NCBI GenBank assembly: GCA_026706455.1
Contig: JAPOYS010000051.1
Coordinates: forward strand, 1-55,415
DNA: 55,415 nt
Reading direction: 5' to 3'
DNA from: Chloroflexota bacterium
GTDB taxonomy: Bacteria > Chloroflexota > Anaerolineae > Aggregatilineales > Phototrophicaceae
The notes beneath the pieces were generated by a model. The model saw only the letters and a program-made list of their open reading frames with translations. It was not told the DNA's origin and made no database searches. Below, piece after piece: positions 8,590 to 17,715 of the stretch; the stretch's first letter is position 1, and every line of letters begins with the position of its first letter. The position numbers and the translations under genes were made by a program.

Positions 8590-9549
8590 TCAGGATTGCG
8601 CAGACGCGCGCGCATTGGCGCCCCTTGGGCTGGGCAGCCAGAGGTCGAGAAAAGCCAAGCCATCGACCCATTCGCCTGCGTAAACGATTTCCCAATGCAG
8701 ATGCGGAGCGCTGCTGCGGCCTGTGTTGCCGCTGAGACCGATGACCTGCCCGGCTTCCACGCGCTGGCTCCCGTGCACAAGCAGCTCGGAAAAATGCGCG
8801 TAACCGGAGAAGATGCCGAGCCCATGATCGATCAAGACATAATTGCCGCGGAGTTCTAGCGGACCCGCGAAACGCGCCTCGCCAGCCGCCAGCGCGCGGA
8901 TGGGCGTCCCGCTCGGTACATTTTGATCCCAGCCGGTATGGCGCGTCCGCCGCTCGTTATTCAATACGCGAAAGGCGCCGAAGGGCGTCGTCAGTTCACT
9001 GGCATGCGGCAATTCGAAGCCGGTCGCATCCCAGAGCGGCTCGGCGGCGGAGATGGCTGTCAGCGCGTCCAGCCGAGCATATTCCCGAGTCTCAATCTCG
9101 GCGCTTGCCAGATAGGCGCGCTCGCCAGTCAGCTTGAGCGCTTGCGTGATGAAGCTCGCTGCCTGGAGCCGCAGTTCACGCGCGAAGATCACATCGCCGG
9201 CGTCGCCTTCGACCAGCACAGTCAGCGTGTAAGTTCCCGCTGCCGTGTTCATGTCGGCCGCGACAAGGGCGTATTGCGCCTCATCGTCGCCAGCGAAGAA
9301 GGGAAACACTTTGCCGCGAAACTCCGCTGATGCCTTCAAGATGCCGCTGCCGCTCAAGCGCAGGAGCCCGATGCCCCCGGGCTTCAGGGACGCGAAGTAC
9401 GTTTCAAGCCGCAGGCCCGACTCGATCTGTACCGATGACGGAATCGGACGCGGTTCGCTTTGGAAGATCGGCGAAACCTCGTTCTGCGCGGAAGCGACAA
9501 AGCTCAGAATGATAAGAACATGGCATAGCGTCAGCCGAAGGGGTCTCAT
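8590..9549 (-). CDS. Secreted M23-family metallopeptidase
   Basis: The 319-aa protein begins with a signal peptide (MRPLRLTLCHVLIILSFVAS, cut near AQ). The middle is a beta-rich domain. The C-terminal 120 residues are a lysostaphin-type M23 domain with the zinc ligands in TRHTGWDQN (H and D) and APHLHWEI (HxH), plus YVLIDHGLGIFSGYAH. M23 enzymes cut peptidoglycan cross-bridges or activate amidases; all metal ligands are present, so it is probably active. It stands alone on the minus strand, upstream of the FHA gene. A second, LysM-bearing M23 protein is at 51251. Confidence 0.88.
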   Translation of the reverse strand: MRPLRLTLCHVLIILSFVASAQNEVSPIFQSEPRPIPSSVQIESGLRLETYFASLKPGGIGLLRLSGSGILKASAEFRGKVFPFFAGDDEAQYALVAADMNTAAGTYTLTVLVEGDAGDVIFARELRLQAASFITQALKLTGERAYLASAEIETREYARLDALTAISAAEPLWDATGFELPHASELTTPFGAFRVLNNERRTRHTGWDQNVPSGTPIRALAAGEARFAGPLELRGNYVLIDHGLGIFSGYAHFSELLVHGSQRVEAGQVIGLSGNTGRSSAPHLHWEIVYAGEWVDGLAFLDLWLPSPRGANARASAQS

Positions 9550-9748
9550 AACGCGCTAAAGGATTCGCGAATGTTCACGGTCATTTTGACACTGTCTCTA
9601 TGATACGCGCCGCTGGCGGATCCAGGTAGCGGGTAATCTTCTCGCCGTGGCGGGCGACCAACCTCACTATTGTCGCGTGACCAACCACATTTCGTACGGG
9701 CGAGCCGGTCGCAGGCTTCGGCAGATCGATGTTGGCTGGGCGATGAGC

Positions 9749-9775
9749 GCGGGCGACTCACAGAGTCGCCCCTAC
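9749..9775. repeat. GTAGGGGCG-family hairpin, single unit
   Basis: GCGGGCGACTCACAGAGTCG plus CCCCTAC is the right-hand unit only. It is the one recognisable item in the 314-bp gap between the divergent M23 (9549) and M20 (9864) genes. Confidence 0.7.
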
Positions 9776-9863
9776 AATTCGATCTAGCGCGGGCGGGCAG
9801 CGAGATTCCTCGACGGAGTGGTATACTCTCCCCAGTCATTCATCAGACGAGGACGCGAGGCGC

Positions 9864-11006
9864 ATGACGGCAGACGACAACCGAAGGATCCTGAATTATT
9901 TGCGCGAGAATACCGAGGATATGGTGGCCGACTTGAAGCGCCTGATCGCGCTGGAATCGCCAACCACAAACAAAGGCGCGGTCGATGAACTCGGACAGGC
10001 GCTGGCACAGGAACTGCGCGGGCTGGGCGGCGCAGTCGAGGTCATAGCCAAAGCCGAGGTCGGCGATGTTTTGCGCGCGCGCTGGAACCCGGGCGCCGGC
10101 GGCGTCGTCATCATGAGCCACATGGACACGGTCTGGGATGTGGGCGCGGTGGCGGGCCGACCCACGCGCATTGAGGGCGACCGGCTCTACGGTGTCGGCG
10201 CGATGGACATGAAGGGCGGCATCGTCATCGCGCTCTGGGCGCTGCGGGCGCTGCGAGCGCTGGACCTTTTCCCCGATCAGCCCATCACCTACCTGCTCAA
10301 CTCCGATGAGGAAACTGGCAGCCGCCACTCAGCCGGCGAGATCGAAAGCGAGGCGCTGGCGCATCATGTCGTCTTCGTGACCGAGCCGCCCCAGGACGGC
10401 GCCTACAAAACCCAGCGCAAAGGCGTCAGCCATTACACCGTACGGGCGGAGGGACGGGCGGCGCATTCCGGCGCTGATCACGCGCGCGGCGTCAACGCGA
10501 TTGAGGAGCTGGCGCATCAAGTGCTGGCTGTGCAGGCGCTGACGGATTACGACATCGGCACGACCGCCAACGTCGGCGTCATCAGCGGCGGCACGCGCGC
10601 CAATGTGGTGCCGGCGGCCGCCCAGTTTGAAGTCAATGTGCGCGCCTGGACGCGGGTCAATCAGCAGGCAATACATGAGAAAATGATGAACCTGCGAGCG
10701 GTTCACCCCGAAGCGAAAGTCGTCGTGGAGGGCGGGGTTGGCGTCCCACCGATGGAGCGCAGTCCCGAGATCGCGGCGCTCTTCCAACGAGCGCAAAAGC
10801 TGGCGGCGGCGCTGGGCATCGCGCTGGAAGAGGGCCGCACGGGCGGCGGTTCCGATGGCAACAAGACAGCGGCGCTGGGCGTGCCGACGCTGGATGGCAT
10901 GGGCATGGTCGGCGATGGCGGGCACGCGGTGAACGAATATGGCGAGATCTCGTCCCTGCCGGAGCGGGCGGCGATCATGGCGGCCATGCTGCGGGAGCGA
11001 TTGTAA
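9864..11006 (+). CDS. M20-family metallopeptidase (carboxypeptidase G2-like)
   Basis: This 380-aa protein has the full M20 motif set: SHMDTVWD (first zinc His and catalytic Asp), GVGAMDMKGG (bridging Asp), NSDEETGS (catalytic Glu pair) and FVTEPPQDG, with a lid or dimer domain between about residues 185 and 290. The final ligand His is in GHAVNEYGE. The pattern RKGVSHYTV plus AHSGADHARGVNAI is that of CPG2-like aminoacyl hydrolases, which release C-terminal amino acids or cleave N-acyl bonds. No signal peptide is present. It heads a run of five same-strand genes; the SDR gene begins 24 nt downstream. The precise substrate is unknown. Confidence 0.88.
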   Translation: MTADDNRRILNYLRENTEDMVADLKRLIALESPTTNKGAVDELGQALAQELRGLGGAVEVIAKAEVGDVLRARWNPGAGGVVIMSHMDTVWDVGAVAGRPTRIEGDRLYGVGAMDMKGGIVIALWALRALRALDLFPDQPITYLLNSDEETGSRHSAGEIESEALAHHVVFVTEPPQDGAYKTQRKGVSHYTVRAEGRAAHSGADHARGVNAIEELAHQVLAVQALTDYDIGTTANVGVISGGTRANVVPAAAQFEVNVRAWTRVNQQAIHEKMMNLRAVHPEAKVVVEGGVGVPPMERSPEIAALFQRAQKLAAALGIALEEGRTGGGSDGNKTAALGVPTLDGMGMVGDGGHAVNEYGEISSLPERAAIMAAMLRERL

Positions 11007-11029
11007 AGCGAACTGTGCAGGAGCCTTTT

Positions 11030-11721
11030 ATGCAAAGCATAGCCCTGGTAACCGGCGCGCCAATCGAGGCATCGGGGAGGAAGTCTGCCGGCAGTTGGCG
11101 CAGAGGGGCTGCCTCGTGCTGCTGACGGCGCGCGATTTTCAGAAGGCGCAACAAGCCGTCGCCGAACTGAGCCACGACAGCGTAATTCCGCTGCAGCTTG
11201 ACGTCACTGACGACGCCAGCATCCGGCGCGCGGCCGCCGAAGTTGAAGCGCGTTACGGGCGTCTCGACGCGCTGGTCAATAACGCGGGCGGGCATTACGA
11301 CTATTGGCAGACGGTGCTGGAAGCTGACTTCAAGACGGTGCGCGAAGCGGCCGAGACCAACCTGTATGGACCCTGGCGCGTGACGCAAGCCTTCGCGCCA
11401 TTGCTAAAGAAGAGCGGGCAGCCGCGCATCGTGAACGTCAGCAGCGGAGCGGCCGCGCTCAACAGCCTGGGCGCGGGTCCGCCGGCGTATATCGCCAGCA
11501 AGGCGGCGCTCAACGCGTTGACGCGCATGCTGGCGGCCGAGTTGGCTGAGGACGGCGCGCTGGTCAATGCTATTTGTCCGGGCTGGGTGGCGACCGACCC
11601 GAACAACCCCGGCGGGCGGCCGATTCCCGAGGGCGCGGCTGGCATCGTCTGGGCGGCGCTGCTGCCCGATGATGGCCCTACGGGCGGTTTCTTCCGCGAT
11701 GAGCAGCCGCTGGAATGGTGA
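11030..11721 (+). pseudogene. Short-chain dehydrogenase/reductase, frameshifted near the start
   Basis: An ATG at 11030 with AGGAG upstream reads MQSIALVTGA, the first strand of an SDR Rossmann fold. At about 11060-11063 (GGCGCGCCAATCG) the frame changes; the continuing frame gives NRGIGEEVCRQLAQRG, completing TGxxxGxG. The rest is normal: QLDVTD, DALVNNAGGHYDYW, catalytic Ser in NVSSGAAALNS, YIASK (YxxxK) and NAICPGWVATDP. Removing two bases, or adding one, restores a single about 230-aa protein. The open frame can be followed back to 10939, but those codons lie in the M20 gene. Either a real lesion or an assembly error is possible, since every catalytic residue is conserved. Confidence 0.75.
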
Positions 11722-11730
11722 GGCAGTGAG

Positions 11731-13503
11731 ATGATGAGCGGCGATACTGGGTTCAATCGGCAGGAAATACAAGCGTTGGTTTCTGAACGCGTTTTCCAGC
11801 GTGGCGAAGAGCTGTATAACTTAGGCGCCGTCTTCGCGCTCGCGCGCCGCGGCGACAAGATTTCCGCTCGCTGCCAAGGCTCCGGACCCCTGCCCTATCG
11901 TCTATGGGCGCAACTGAAGGACGGCGAAGTCATCGACGCCGGCTGCAGCTGCCCATACAACTGGGAGCCCTATTGCAAACATATCGTCGCTCTGCTGCTA
12001 ACACACTTGCATCAGCCGCAAGCTTTTGAGCCGCGGATGACATTGCGCGATCAACTCATGTCACGCGAGAAAATTGATTTGGTTCACATCATTGAAGAGA
12101 TGATAATACTCCGCCCCGAGCTCGAAGACATTGTTGAGGTCGCGGCCGGCGACATTTCCTCAAGTCAGTTGACAGATCCGCAAGTTATTCGCCGCGAATT
12201 AAAACCGTGTTTAGAGTTCAGCGGCGAATGGATGGACCAGGTTGCGGAAAACAAGGTTTACGAACTCACCCGCCTGGGCAGCCGCTTTGCGCAGCGCGGC
12301 GATAATGCCCAAGCCATTAAAATCTATTGCGCTATTCTCGATGAATGTAACGCCCATGACTATCCCACGGATGATGAAGGGCAATATGTTGAGGCGATTA
12401 ACAGCACTGTTGACCATTTGAAAGAGGCTATTTCTCAGCTCGATTTCGCTCAACACGAAGCTTTGCGCCAGAGCGCGCTCAATACGCTAGTCGATACATT
12501 GGTATGGGATATCGAGTTTGGCGGGATCGGATATGGTTATGAAGCGGAAGACCTTATTCTGGAAATGGCGCAATCAGTGGATATTCCCCGCATTCGCGAA
12601 CACGTTGGCATAGTCGCCGATCGTGAAAGAACAGAAAAAAGCTTCAGCAATTGGAAGACTGAGGCTTATGAAAGTTTTTTGCTGAAATTAGACGAGATCG
12701 ATTCGACCGATCCAGAGGAGACGCTCAAGCGCCTTCAAGCAAAAGGGTTGTATTACCTATACGCCAGCAAATTGCTTGACTTAAAGCGCTATGAAGAGGC
12801 TGCTGAAATCATAAGCGCAAAACTCCAACCTTCGCCCCAATTGCAGCGCGGGCTGGATTTGCTCATCGAGCATCAGCAGAACCATGCGGCGATTCAACTG
12901 GCGGAGGCGGCGCTGGAAAGCGACTATGACGCCCGGATCGCGAAATGGCTTATCGACTTGCATCGGCAGCGAGATGATGAAAAATCGGAGTTTCGCTGGC
13001 AGTTAAATCGGATGCGGCAGGATCCGCATATCGACCATTATGACAGTTTGAGCGCAGTATCCGAGTCGCTCGACCTCTGGCGAGTTATCCGCCCGCAGGT
13101 CATCAGCGAACTCAAAGAAAAGGCGGACTACGAAATGCTTGCCCTGGTCTATTTGCATAATGAAGACTGGGATTTGGCTTGGGAAACATTAGCGAAAGTT
13201 TCTGTGCCGCAAGGTCACCATCCCTCCGCTTTCTCCTATCGTCTTGACTTCACCGTGGCGGAAGCATCGCGGGAGGCGAAACCAGCGCTCGCTATCCCAA
13301 TATATGTAAAATACGCCCGCGCCGAGATTGGGCGCAGAAATCGAAAATGCTATGCCGCCGCCGCTGAATTGTTGGGGGAAACCCGCGAGATGTATCGGCA
13401 AATGAACGATACGGCAAGTTGGCAAACGCTGATTGACGATTTGCGCGAAGAGTTCGCGCGCCTGCCTGCCTTGCAGGATGAACTCGACAAAGCGAACTTG
13501 TAG
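11731..13503 (+). CDS. SWIM zinc-finger protein with long helical-repeat region
   Basis: The 590-aa protein has an N-terminal SWIM finger at about residues 60-95: DAGCSCPYNWEPYCKHIVALLL, a CxCx(n)CxH zinc site. SWIM domains bind DNA or proteins. The remaining 480 residues are mostly amphipathic helices resembling TPR-type repeats (YYLYASKLLDLKRYEEAAE, ALVYLHNEDWDLAWETLAKV). Bacterial SWIM proteins are often next to SNF2 helicases or metal-binding partners; none is seen here. It starts 9 nt after the SDR stop and ends 7 nt before the phosphatase gene, so it is part of the operon. Role unknown. Confidence 0.8.
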   Translation: MMSGDTGFNRQEIQALVSERVFQRGEELYNLGAVFALARRGDKISARCQGSGPLPYRLWAQLKDGEVIDAGCSCPYNWEPYCKHIVALLLTHLHQPQAFEPRMTLRDQLMSREKIDLVHIIEEMIILRPELEDIVEVAAGDISSSQLTDPQVIRRELKPCLEFSGEWMDQVAENKVYELTRLGSRFAQRGDNAQAIKIYCAILDECNAHDYPTDDEGQYVEAINSTVDHLKEAISQLDFAQHEALRQSALNTLVDTLVWDIEFGGIGYGYEAEDLILEMAQSVDIPRIREHVGIVADRERTEKSFSNWKTEAYESFLLKLDEIDSTDPEETLKRLQAKGLYYLYASKLLDLKRYEEAAEIISAKLQPSPQLQRGLDLLIEHQQNHAAIQLAEAALESDYDARIAKWLIDLHRQRDDEKSEFRWQLNRMRQDPHIDHYDSLSAVSESLDLWRVIRPQVISELKEKADYEMLALVYLHNEDWDLAWETLAKVSVPQGHHPSAFSYRLDFTVAEASREAKPALAIPIYVKYARAEIGRRNRKCYAAAAELLGETREMYRQMNDTASWQTLIDDLREEFARLPALQDELDKANL

Positions 13504-13510
13504 CGCGGCC

Positions 13511-14270
13511 ATGAAAATTCTGAATTGGAATACGCAGGCGGACCGACATCGCGTCGGTTCCGACAAGCTGAAGAAAATTAAAGAACGCGTCGCCGCTTAT
13601 GACGCGGATATCATCTGCTTGACAGAAGCCTATCCGGAGGCGATGCCAGATCGCAAGCGGACGATTGCCAGCGAGTTATCAGACTGGAGAAATCCCGAAA
13701 AAACGCGGCGCGCGCAAAGTGCTGCTTTGGAGTCGATTCGGCTGGTCGAATGTGGATACCTTAGGCGCGCGGAACATGCCGCCAGGACGATTCATCAAGG
13801 CGACTACCTCCGTGCAGGGCGAGCATTGGACGATTGTTGGCATGTGCATCCCCTACGCGCATTATCGAAATCATGCGAAATGGGGTGATCAAATAATGGC
13901 ATATTGGGGTGGCGCATGCGAATATCTCGATAGGCTAAGGGAAGAGGTCATGCCCGGTTTGGTCCATGAAGATTACCGGCAATATGTGAAGGAACCGGTG
14001 CGGACGATCCTGCTTGGCGATTTTAATATGCAGATCCCAGCCTTCAATTATCCTTACAAGGACAGCGCCGTCAATCAAAAGCGGCAAGCGACTTTCGACG
14101 GCTGGTTGATACCCACCGCTGGCATCAGCCGCCACTTCAGTGACCACATCGCCATGTCCACAGAATTGCGGGTCAGCTCACTAAGCTATATCAGCGCTTA
14201 CGACATCGACGACACGCAACTGAGCGACCACAACGGCGTCGTCATTAATGTTGCACACCGGCCGGATTGA
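13511..14270 (+). pseudogene. Endonuclease/exonuclease/phosphatase family protein, frameshifted in an A6 run
   Basis: The ATG at 13511 reads MKILNWNTQADR and DADIICLTEA (catalytic Glu). At the A6 run 13698-13703 the frame breaks. Reading with five A's gives NPEKRGARKVLLWS and continues in the next frame through TIVGMCIPYAHY, TILLGDFNMQ (GDFN) and QLSDHNGVVI (SDH), ending at 14270. All catalytic motifs of the family (metal-dependent phosphodiesterases and nucleases) are present across the two frames, total about 252 aa. One extra A is the simplest explanation, by mutation or base-calling error; programmed slippage is not supported by the codon phase of the run. It lies 7 nt after the SWIM gene. 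Confidence 0.75.
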
Positions 14271-14285
14271 GAGGTCACAGATCCT

Positions 14286-15407
14286 ATGAAATTCGCGCCC
14301 TTCAAAATCGAAAACTTTTTCCGCCAGCACGAGTTCAGCGCGCCTTATGGCATCAGCCAATCGGACAGCGAGCCACTGACGCTGGACGAGTTATTGACTT
14401 ACGCGAGCCCCGAACGCCGCGAACAATTCGAAACGCTCTGGCTGGGTTACACCGAGACGCAGGGGCATCCCGAATTGCGCCACGCCATCGCCCAGATGCA
14501 CGCCGGCTTAAGCGCTGCTGATGTCATCGAAGTTGTGCCGGAAGAAGGCGTCTTCCTGCCCATGACCAGCTTGCTCAACCCGGGCGATCATGTGGTGGTG
14601 ATGCAGCCCAGCTTTCAGTCGCTTTGGGAGATCGCGCGCGCGACCGGCTGCGAGCTCTCGTTTTGGCATCAGCGGCGGATGGTAGACGGCTGGCGTTTCG
14701 ATATCGACGAGCTGGAGCGTCTGCTGCGCCCGGACACCAGGATGCTGGTCATCAACTTCCCGCACAATCCCAGCGGCTATCTGCCAACTTGCGCCGATTT
14801 CGAGCGCATCGTCGAGTTGGCGCGGCGGCGCGGCCTGATCCTCTTTTCCGATGAGATCTACCGCTTCACCGAACATGACGAGCGCCTGCGCTTGCCCTCG
14901 GCTTGCGAGTTGTACGAACGGGCGATTGTGCTCGGCGGCCTGTCGAAATGCTTCGGGCTGCCTGGTCTGCGCGTCGGCTGGCTAATCACGCGCGACCGCG
15001 AGCTCAGCCACGAGTTGCAGGAGATGAAAAGCTATACGACCATTTGCGGCAGCGCGCCGGCCGAGATTCTGGCTTTGATCGCACTGGAGAATCGCGAGGC
15101 GCTGACAAGGCGCAGCATTGAAATCGTTAAAACGAACATCAGCCACTGCTGCGACTTCTTCGGCCGCTACGGCGATCTATTCTGGATCGCGTATCCCGAT
15201 TGCGGCACGATAACGTTGGCGGAACTGAAAGCCGAAATGTCGGTGAGCGATTTCGCCGCGGCGGCGATTCGCGCTGCGGGCGTGACGGTCTTGCCAGCCG
15301 AGGTCATGCACATTGATGGCAATTACTTCCGGCTGGGTTTGGGTCGGCGCTCGCTGCCCGAGGCGCTGGAAGCCTTGGAGCCGGTCATCAAGGACTGTTT
15401 CCGCTAG
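14286..15407 (+). CDS. PLP-dependent aminotransferase, class I/II
   Basis: This 373-aa protein has the fold type I aminotransferase order: GYTETQGHPELRHAIAQMH, the substrate loop VINFPHNPSGY (NPxG), LILFSDEIYRF (Asp binding the PLP pyridine nitrogen) and GGLSKCFGLPGLRVGW, with the Schiff-base lysine in LSK. The C-terminal Arg for the substrate carboxylate is probably in YFRLGLGRR. It is somewhat shorter than AspC-type enzymes and resembles the capreomycidine-synthase/aspartate-aminotransferase-like subgroup; the substrate cannot be assigned. It is the last gene of the M20-SDR-SWIM-phosphatase group, 15 nt after the previous stop. Confidence 0.85.
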   Translation: MKFAPFKIENFFRQHEFSAPYGISQSDSEPLTLDELLTYASPERREQFETLWLGYTETQGHPELRHAIAQMHAGLSAADVIEVVPEEGVFLPMTSLLNPGDHVVVMQPSFQSLWEIARATGCELSFWHQRRMVDGWRFDIDELERLLRPDTRMLVINFPHNPSGYLPTCADFERIVELARRRGLILFSDEIYRFTEHDERLRLPSACELYERAIVLGGLSKCFGLPGLRVGWLITRDRELSHELQEMKSYTTICGSAPAEILALIALENREALTRRSIEIVKTNISHCCDFFGRYGDLFWIAYPDCGTITLAELKAEMSVSDFAAAAIRAAGVTVLPAEVMHIDGNYFRLGLGRRSLPEALEALEPVIKDCFR

Positions 15408-15429
15408 CGCGGCCAGTATGTGACAAACT

Positions 15430-15456
15430 GTAGTGACGACCCGTGGCTCGCCCACC
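15430..15456. repeat. GTAGGGGCG-family hairpin, degraded
   Basis: GTAGTGACGACCCGTGGCTC followed by GCCCACC keeps the outline of the hairpin family with mismatches. It lies just after the aminotransferase stop. Confidence 0.55.
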
Positions 15457-15528
15457 GCAACTGGTACACGCAAAAATGCGAATTGCTGGATCCCCTGCGG
15501 CCCACATACGAAGGCGCCGCCGAACCCA

Positions 15529-15753
15529 TCACGCTAAATCGGGAGCCGGGACCCGAATTCCGCTGAGGGCGTAGAGCTTCGCGTTTCGAAACTCGAAAAC
15601 GAATCGCGCGCTCTTGCCGCGCAATGTCGAGGCTTGCCGGCCGCGCCAGCCCAGTTCGCAATTTGCGCCGCCTTGCGTGACGGGCTGGCAGTCGGCGAAT
15701 CCATAGCCGTCTATGGGATCGCCGCCGGCGTCTGTTTTCTTCCAGAAGCTCAT
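15529..15753 (-). pseudogene. C-terminal fragment of a glycoside-hydrolase-like protein
   Basis: The open frame of 74 codons carries DGYGFADCQPV, ANCELGWRG, then TLRGKSARFVFEFRNAKLYA. The last part resembles the terminal beta-strand seen in GH32-like and related proteins (GKPVRLRFELRDADLYSF). Everything upstream of this strand is missing, and the ATG at 15753 has no convincing ribosome site, so it is most likely a truncated remnant. It lies 19 bp downstream of the SIS-domain gene on the same strand. Confidence 0.4.
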
Positions 15754-15772
15754 ATTCTCGATTATATTCGCT

Positions 15773-16936
15773 TTAGCGCTTCAACTCCGTAATCATGTGA
15801 CTCGAGCGGATCTGGCTGGCGCCATCCGCCCAGTCCGGTCGGCGGCCGCCTTCAAAGTTGCGGAAGTAGGGCGCGCCAATCGCCTCCGCGCGGGCGGCCG
15901 CGAAGAGCTCGCCCGGGATGCTGTAGACGATTGAGGCGTAGCGCTCCGGCACGTGGCGCGGGATCGGCAGCAGCGTATCGACGTAGCGCCGGACCTCGCT
16001 CGCGTCTTCAGTCGCGACCAGCGCCAGCGGCCTCCCGATGCTCTGGGCGGCGCGCGCCACTTCAGCCATGCGGTCGGCATCAAAGCCGTTGGCGCAGAGC
16101 AGGATTGTCGGGATATTCGTCGCCTCAACGAAGTACTGCAAGTGCGACCATTCTTCGGTCTCCTGTGCTAAAGCCGAATCGCCGCTGGCTTCCAGCACTT
16201 TGGCGGCGCTGAACATGGCGACGCCATAGAGCGGTCCCGCGCCGACGAATTCGTAAAGCGGCGCGTGACGCCAGGCTTCGACCAGCTCCGCAACGATCGG
16301 CTCGCAAACTTGAATCGTCTCCTCGATGACATCGGCCAGCTCGACCAGGGCAGCGCGTTCGGCATCGGCCGCGCGCGTAATCAATGCGCCGCGCGCCTCG
16401 CCGATGCGCAGCGCCGCCAGCAGCAGCGCGATCTGCGAAGCCAGATAAGAGCGGACGCCGGGCACAACCATGCCAGCCAGTTCATCCGGCAGGGGCGGCA
16501 CGGCTGTCTCGAACAACTTGTCGGCGACGCCGTTCAGCGGTCCGGCTGGATTGCCGGTCAAAGCGACGGCGGTCGCGCCAGCCAGACGCGCCATATCCAG
16601 CGCTTCAATCGTGCGGCTGACCTCGCCGGAGACCGACACGCCGATGACCAGATTGGTCTTGGGTCCGGTAGCGGGCAGGTAGCCGGCTGTGTAGCGGCTG
16701 AAGGGCAGCGAGCTCAGCGCCTGGGTTGGAACGCCAGTCAGCTGATGAAAAGCCAACTCGGCGCCGACCGGGGCGTGGTGGCTGTCGCCGCAGCCGACCA
16801 GGTAGATACGCTTGACCGACGCGCAGGTCTCGAAGTCGAAGGCGCGGCGGGCGGCGGCGTCGAAGGGTTTGGCGATGGCGCGGACGAGCGCGGGCAGGGT
16901 GTCGATCTGCTGATGCATGGGCGAGCGTGCGGGCAT
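15773..16936 (-). CDS. SIS-domain sugar-phosphate isomerase/deaminase-like protein
   Basis: The 387-aa protein has two SIS domains as in the isomerase half of GlmS, AgaS and FrlB. The first contains YLVGCGDSHHAPVGAEL, LVIGVSVSGEVSRTIEAL (Ser-rich phosphosugar loop) and ATAVALTGNPAGPL. The second begins near residue 205 and includes LYEFVGAGPLYGVAMFSAAK, EWSHLQYFVEA (EExxH-like catalytic segment) and a C-terminal helix. It lacks the glutaminase domain, so it more likely isomerises, deaminates or deglycates amino-sugar or fructosamine phosphates than makes GlcN-6-P. AAAGGA lies upstream of the ATG. The gene is not in an obvious operon. Confidence 0.82.
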   Translation of the reverse strand: MPARSPMHQQIDTLPALVRAIAKPFDAAARRAFDFETCASVKRIYLVGCGDSHHAPVGAELAFHQLTGVPTQALSSLPFSRYTAGYLPATGPKTNLVIGVSVSGEVSRTIEALDMARLAGATAVALTGNPAGPLNGVADKLFETAVPPLPDELAGMVVPGVRSYLASQIALLLAALRIGEARGALITRAADAERAALVELADVIEETIQVCEPIVAELVEAWRHAPLYEFVGAGPLYGVAMFSAAKVLEASGDSALAQETEEWSHLQYFVEATNIPTILLCANGFDADRMAEVARAAQSIGRPLALVATEDASEVRRYVDTLLPIPRHVPERYASIVYSIPGELFAAARAEAIGAPYFRNFEGGRRPDWADGASQIRSSHMITELKR

Positions 16937-17020
16937 GGGGGTTGTCCTTTGCGGCGGGTGGCTAGATTTGGGATTTTAACCACAAAGACACGAAGGGCAC
17001 AAAGGAATTTGCCACAGCCG

Positions 17021-17190
17021 CTCGCAAGTCAGGACACGGCTCACACAAAATAGCGAACCCGCAATAGTCGGATTCTGTAGGGGCGTTTCGCCGAAACGCC
17101 CGCCAAAACGATAGGATGTCTTCGGGGGACTCACAAAGTCGCCCCTATCTTGTCATGTTGTTCGGGAGGTTCCGCAAAAGAGAGGCATGG
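17021..17190. repeat. Long composite repeat with 71-bp mirror hairpin core
   Basis: The left flank CTCGCAAGTCA...GGCTCACACAAAA starts 56 bp before GTAGGGGCGTTTCGCCG. The core runs 17077-17147 and is followed by GTCATGTTG and CAAAAGAGAGGCA. The same layout occurs at 19935, 27315 and 55177. Immediately to the left (16977 onward) is a CCACAAAGACACGAAGGGCA stretch of the CCACAGAG type. The 358-bp gap holds nothing else recognisable apart from the ribosome site of the DUF2442 gene. Confidence 0.75.
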
Positions 17191-17294
17191 AAGCGCAGCA
17201 ATTTTTCCGCGAAGAATCACGTAGACACTGACCGCTGACAGATAGTATCATGGATTCCCTGGAAGCGAGGGACACTAGATTGGGAGGACATGCC

Positions 17295-17570
17295 ATGGAT
17301 ATGATGCCGCTGGTGAATCCGGTCCGGTGCGCCGCAAAAAAAGTATCTTTCACCAAAAAGTATGCGCGCGTCTCACTCGCGGATGGCCGTGTGATTAGCC
17401 TTCCGTTGAAGTTCTATCCGCGCCTGCAGAAAGCCACCGACTCGCAACGGAAGAATTACGAGTTGTTTGGTCTCAACATCTATTGGGATGAGTTGGACGA
17501 AGGCATTGACTTAACTGCCATGCTTACTGGAATGTACCGTCGTCGGGAGAATGTGGAGCCGGTGCGCTAA
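17295..17570 (+). CDS. DUF2442-domain protein
   Basis: This 91-aa protein starts at the ATG at 17295, which has GGAGG 7 nt upstream; an ATG at 17250 is in frame but has no such site. The DUF2442 pattern is clear: VSLADGRVISLPLKFYPRL, then a short helix and YELFGLNIYWDELDEGIDL (the W-x-x-LDE-DI signature). Such proteins are usually found beside DUF4160 partners in toxin-antitoxin-like pairs, but no DUF4160 gene is seen here, so this looks like an orphan. Function unknown. Confidence 0.8.
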   Translation: MDMMPLVNPVRCAAKKVSFTKKYARVSLADGRVISLPLKFYPRLQKATDSQRKNYELFGLNIYWDELDEGIDLTAMLTGMYRRRENVEPVR

Positions 17571-17715
17571 GCTTAAGTGTCGCCCGCCACTCCGCCATCG
17601 TCTTGGCCCCGTGCTTTCGTTGCAGTGCGTGCCGAGGCAGAGCGAACGGGCCGCGCCAACAGTCATCTCCCATGGCAGTGGGGGGGACCGAGAGGGTTGA
17701 CTGCAGGGGTAGCCC

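Noticed and set aside
13698..13703. Programmed ribosomal frameshift at the A6 run in the phosphatase gene
   Set aside because: The required change is +1 and the run is not in the phase of the canonical slippery heptamer; no stimulatory structure was seen. A single-base insertion is simpler.
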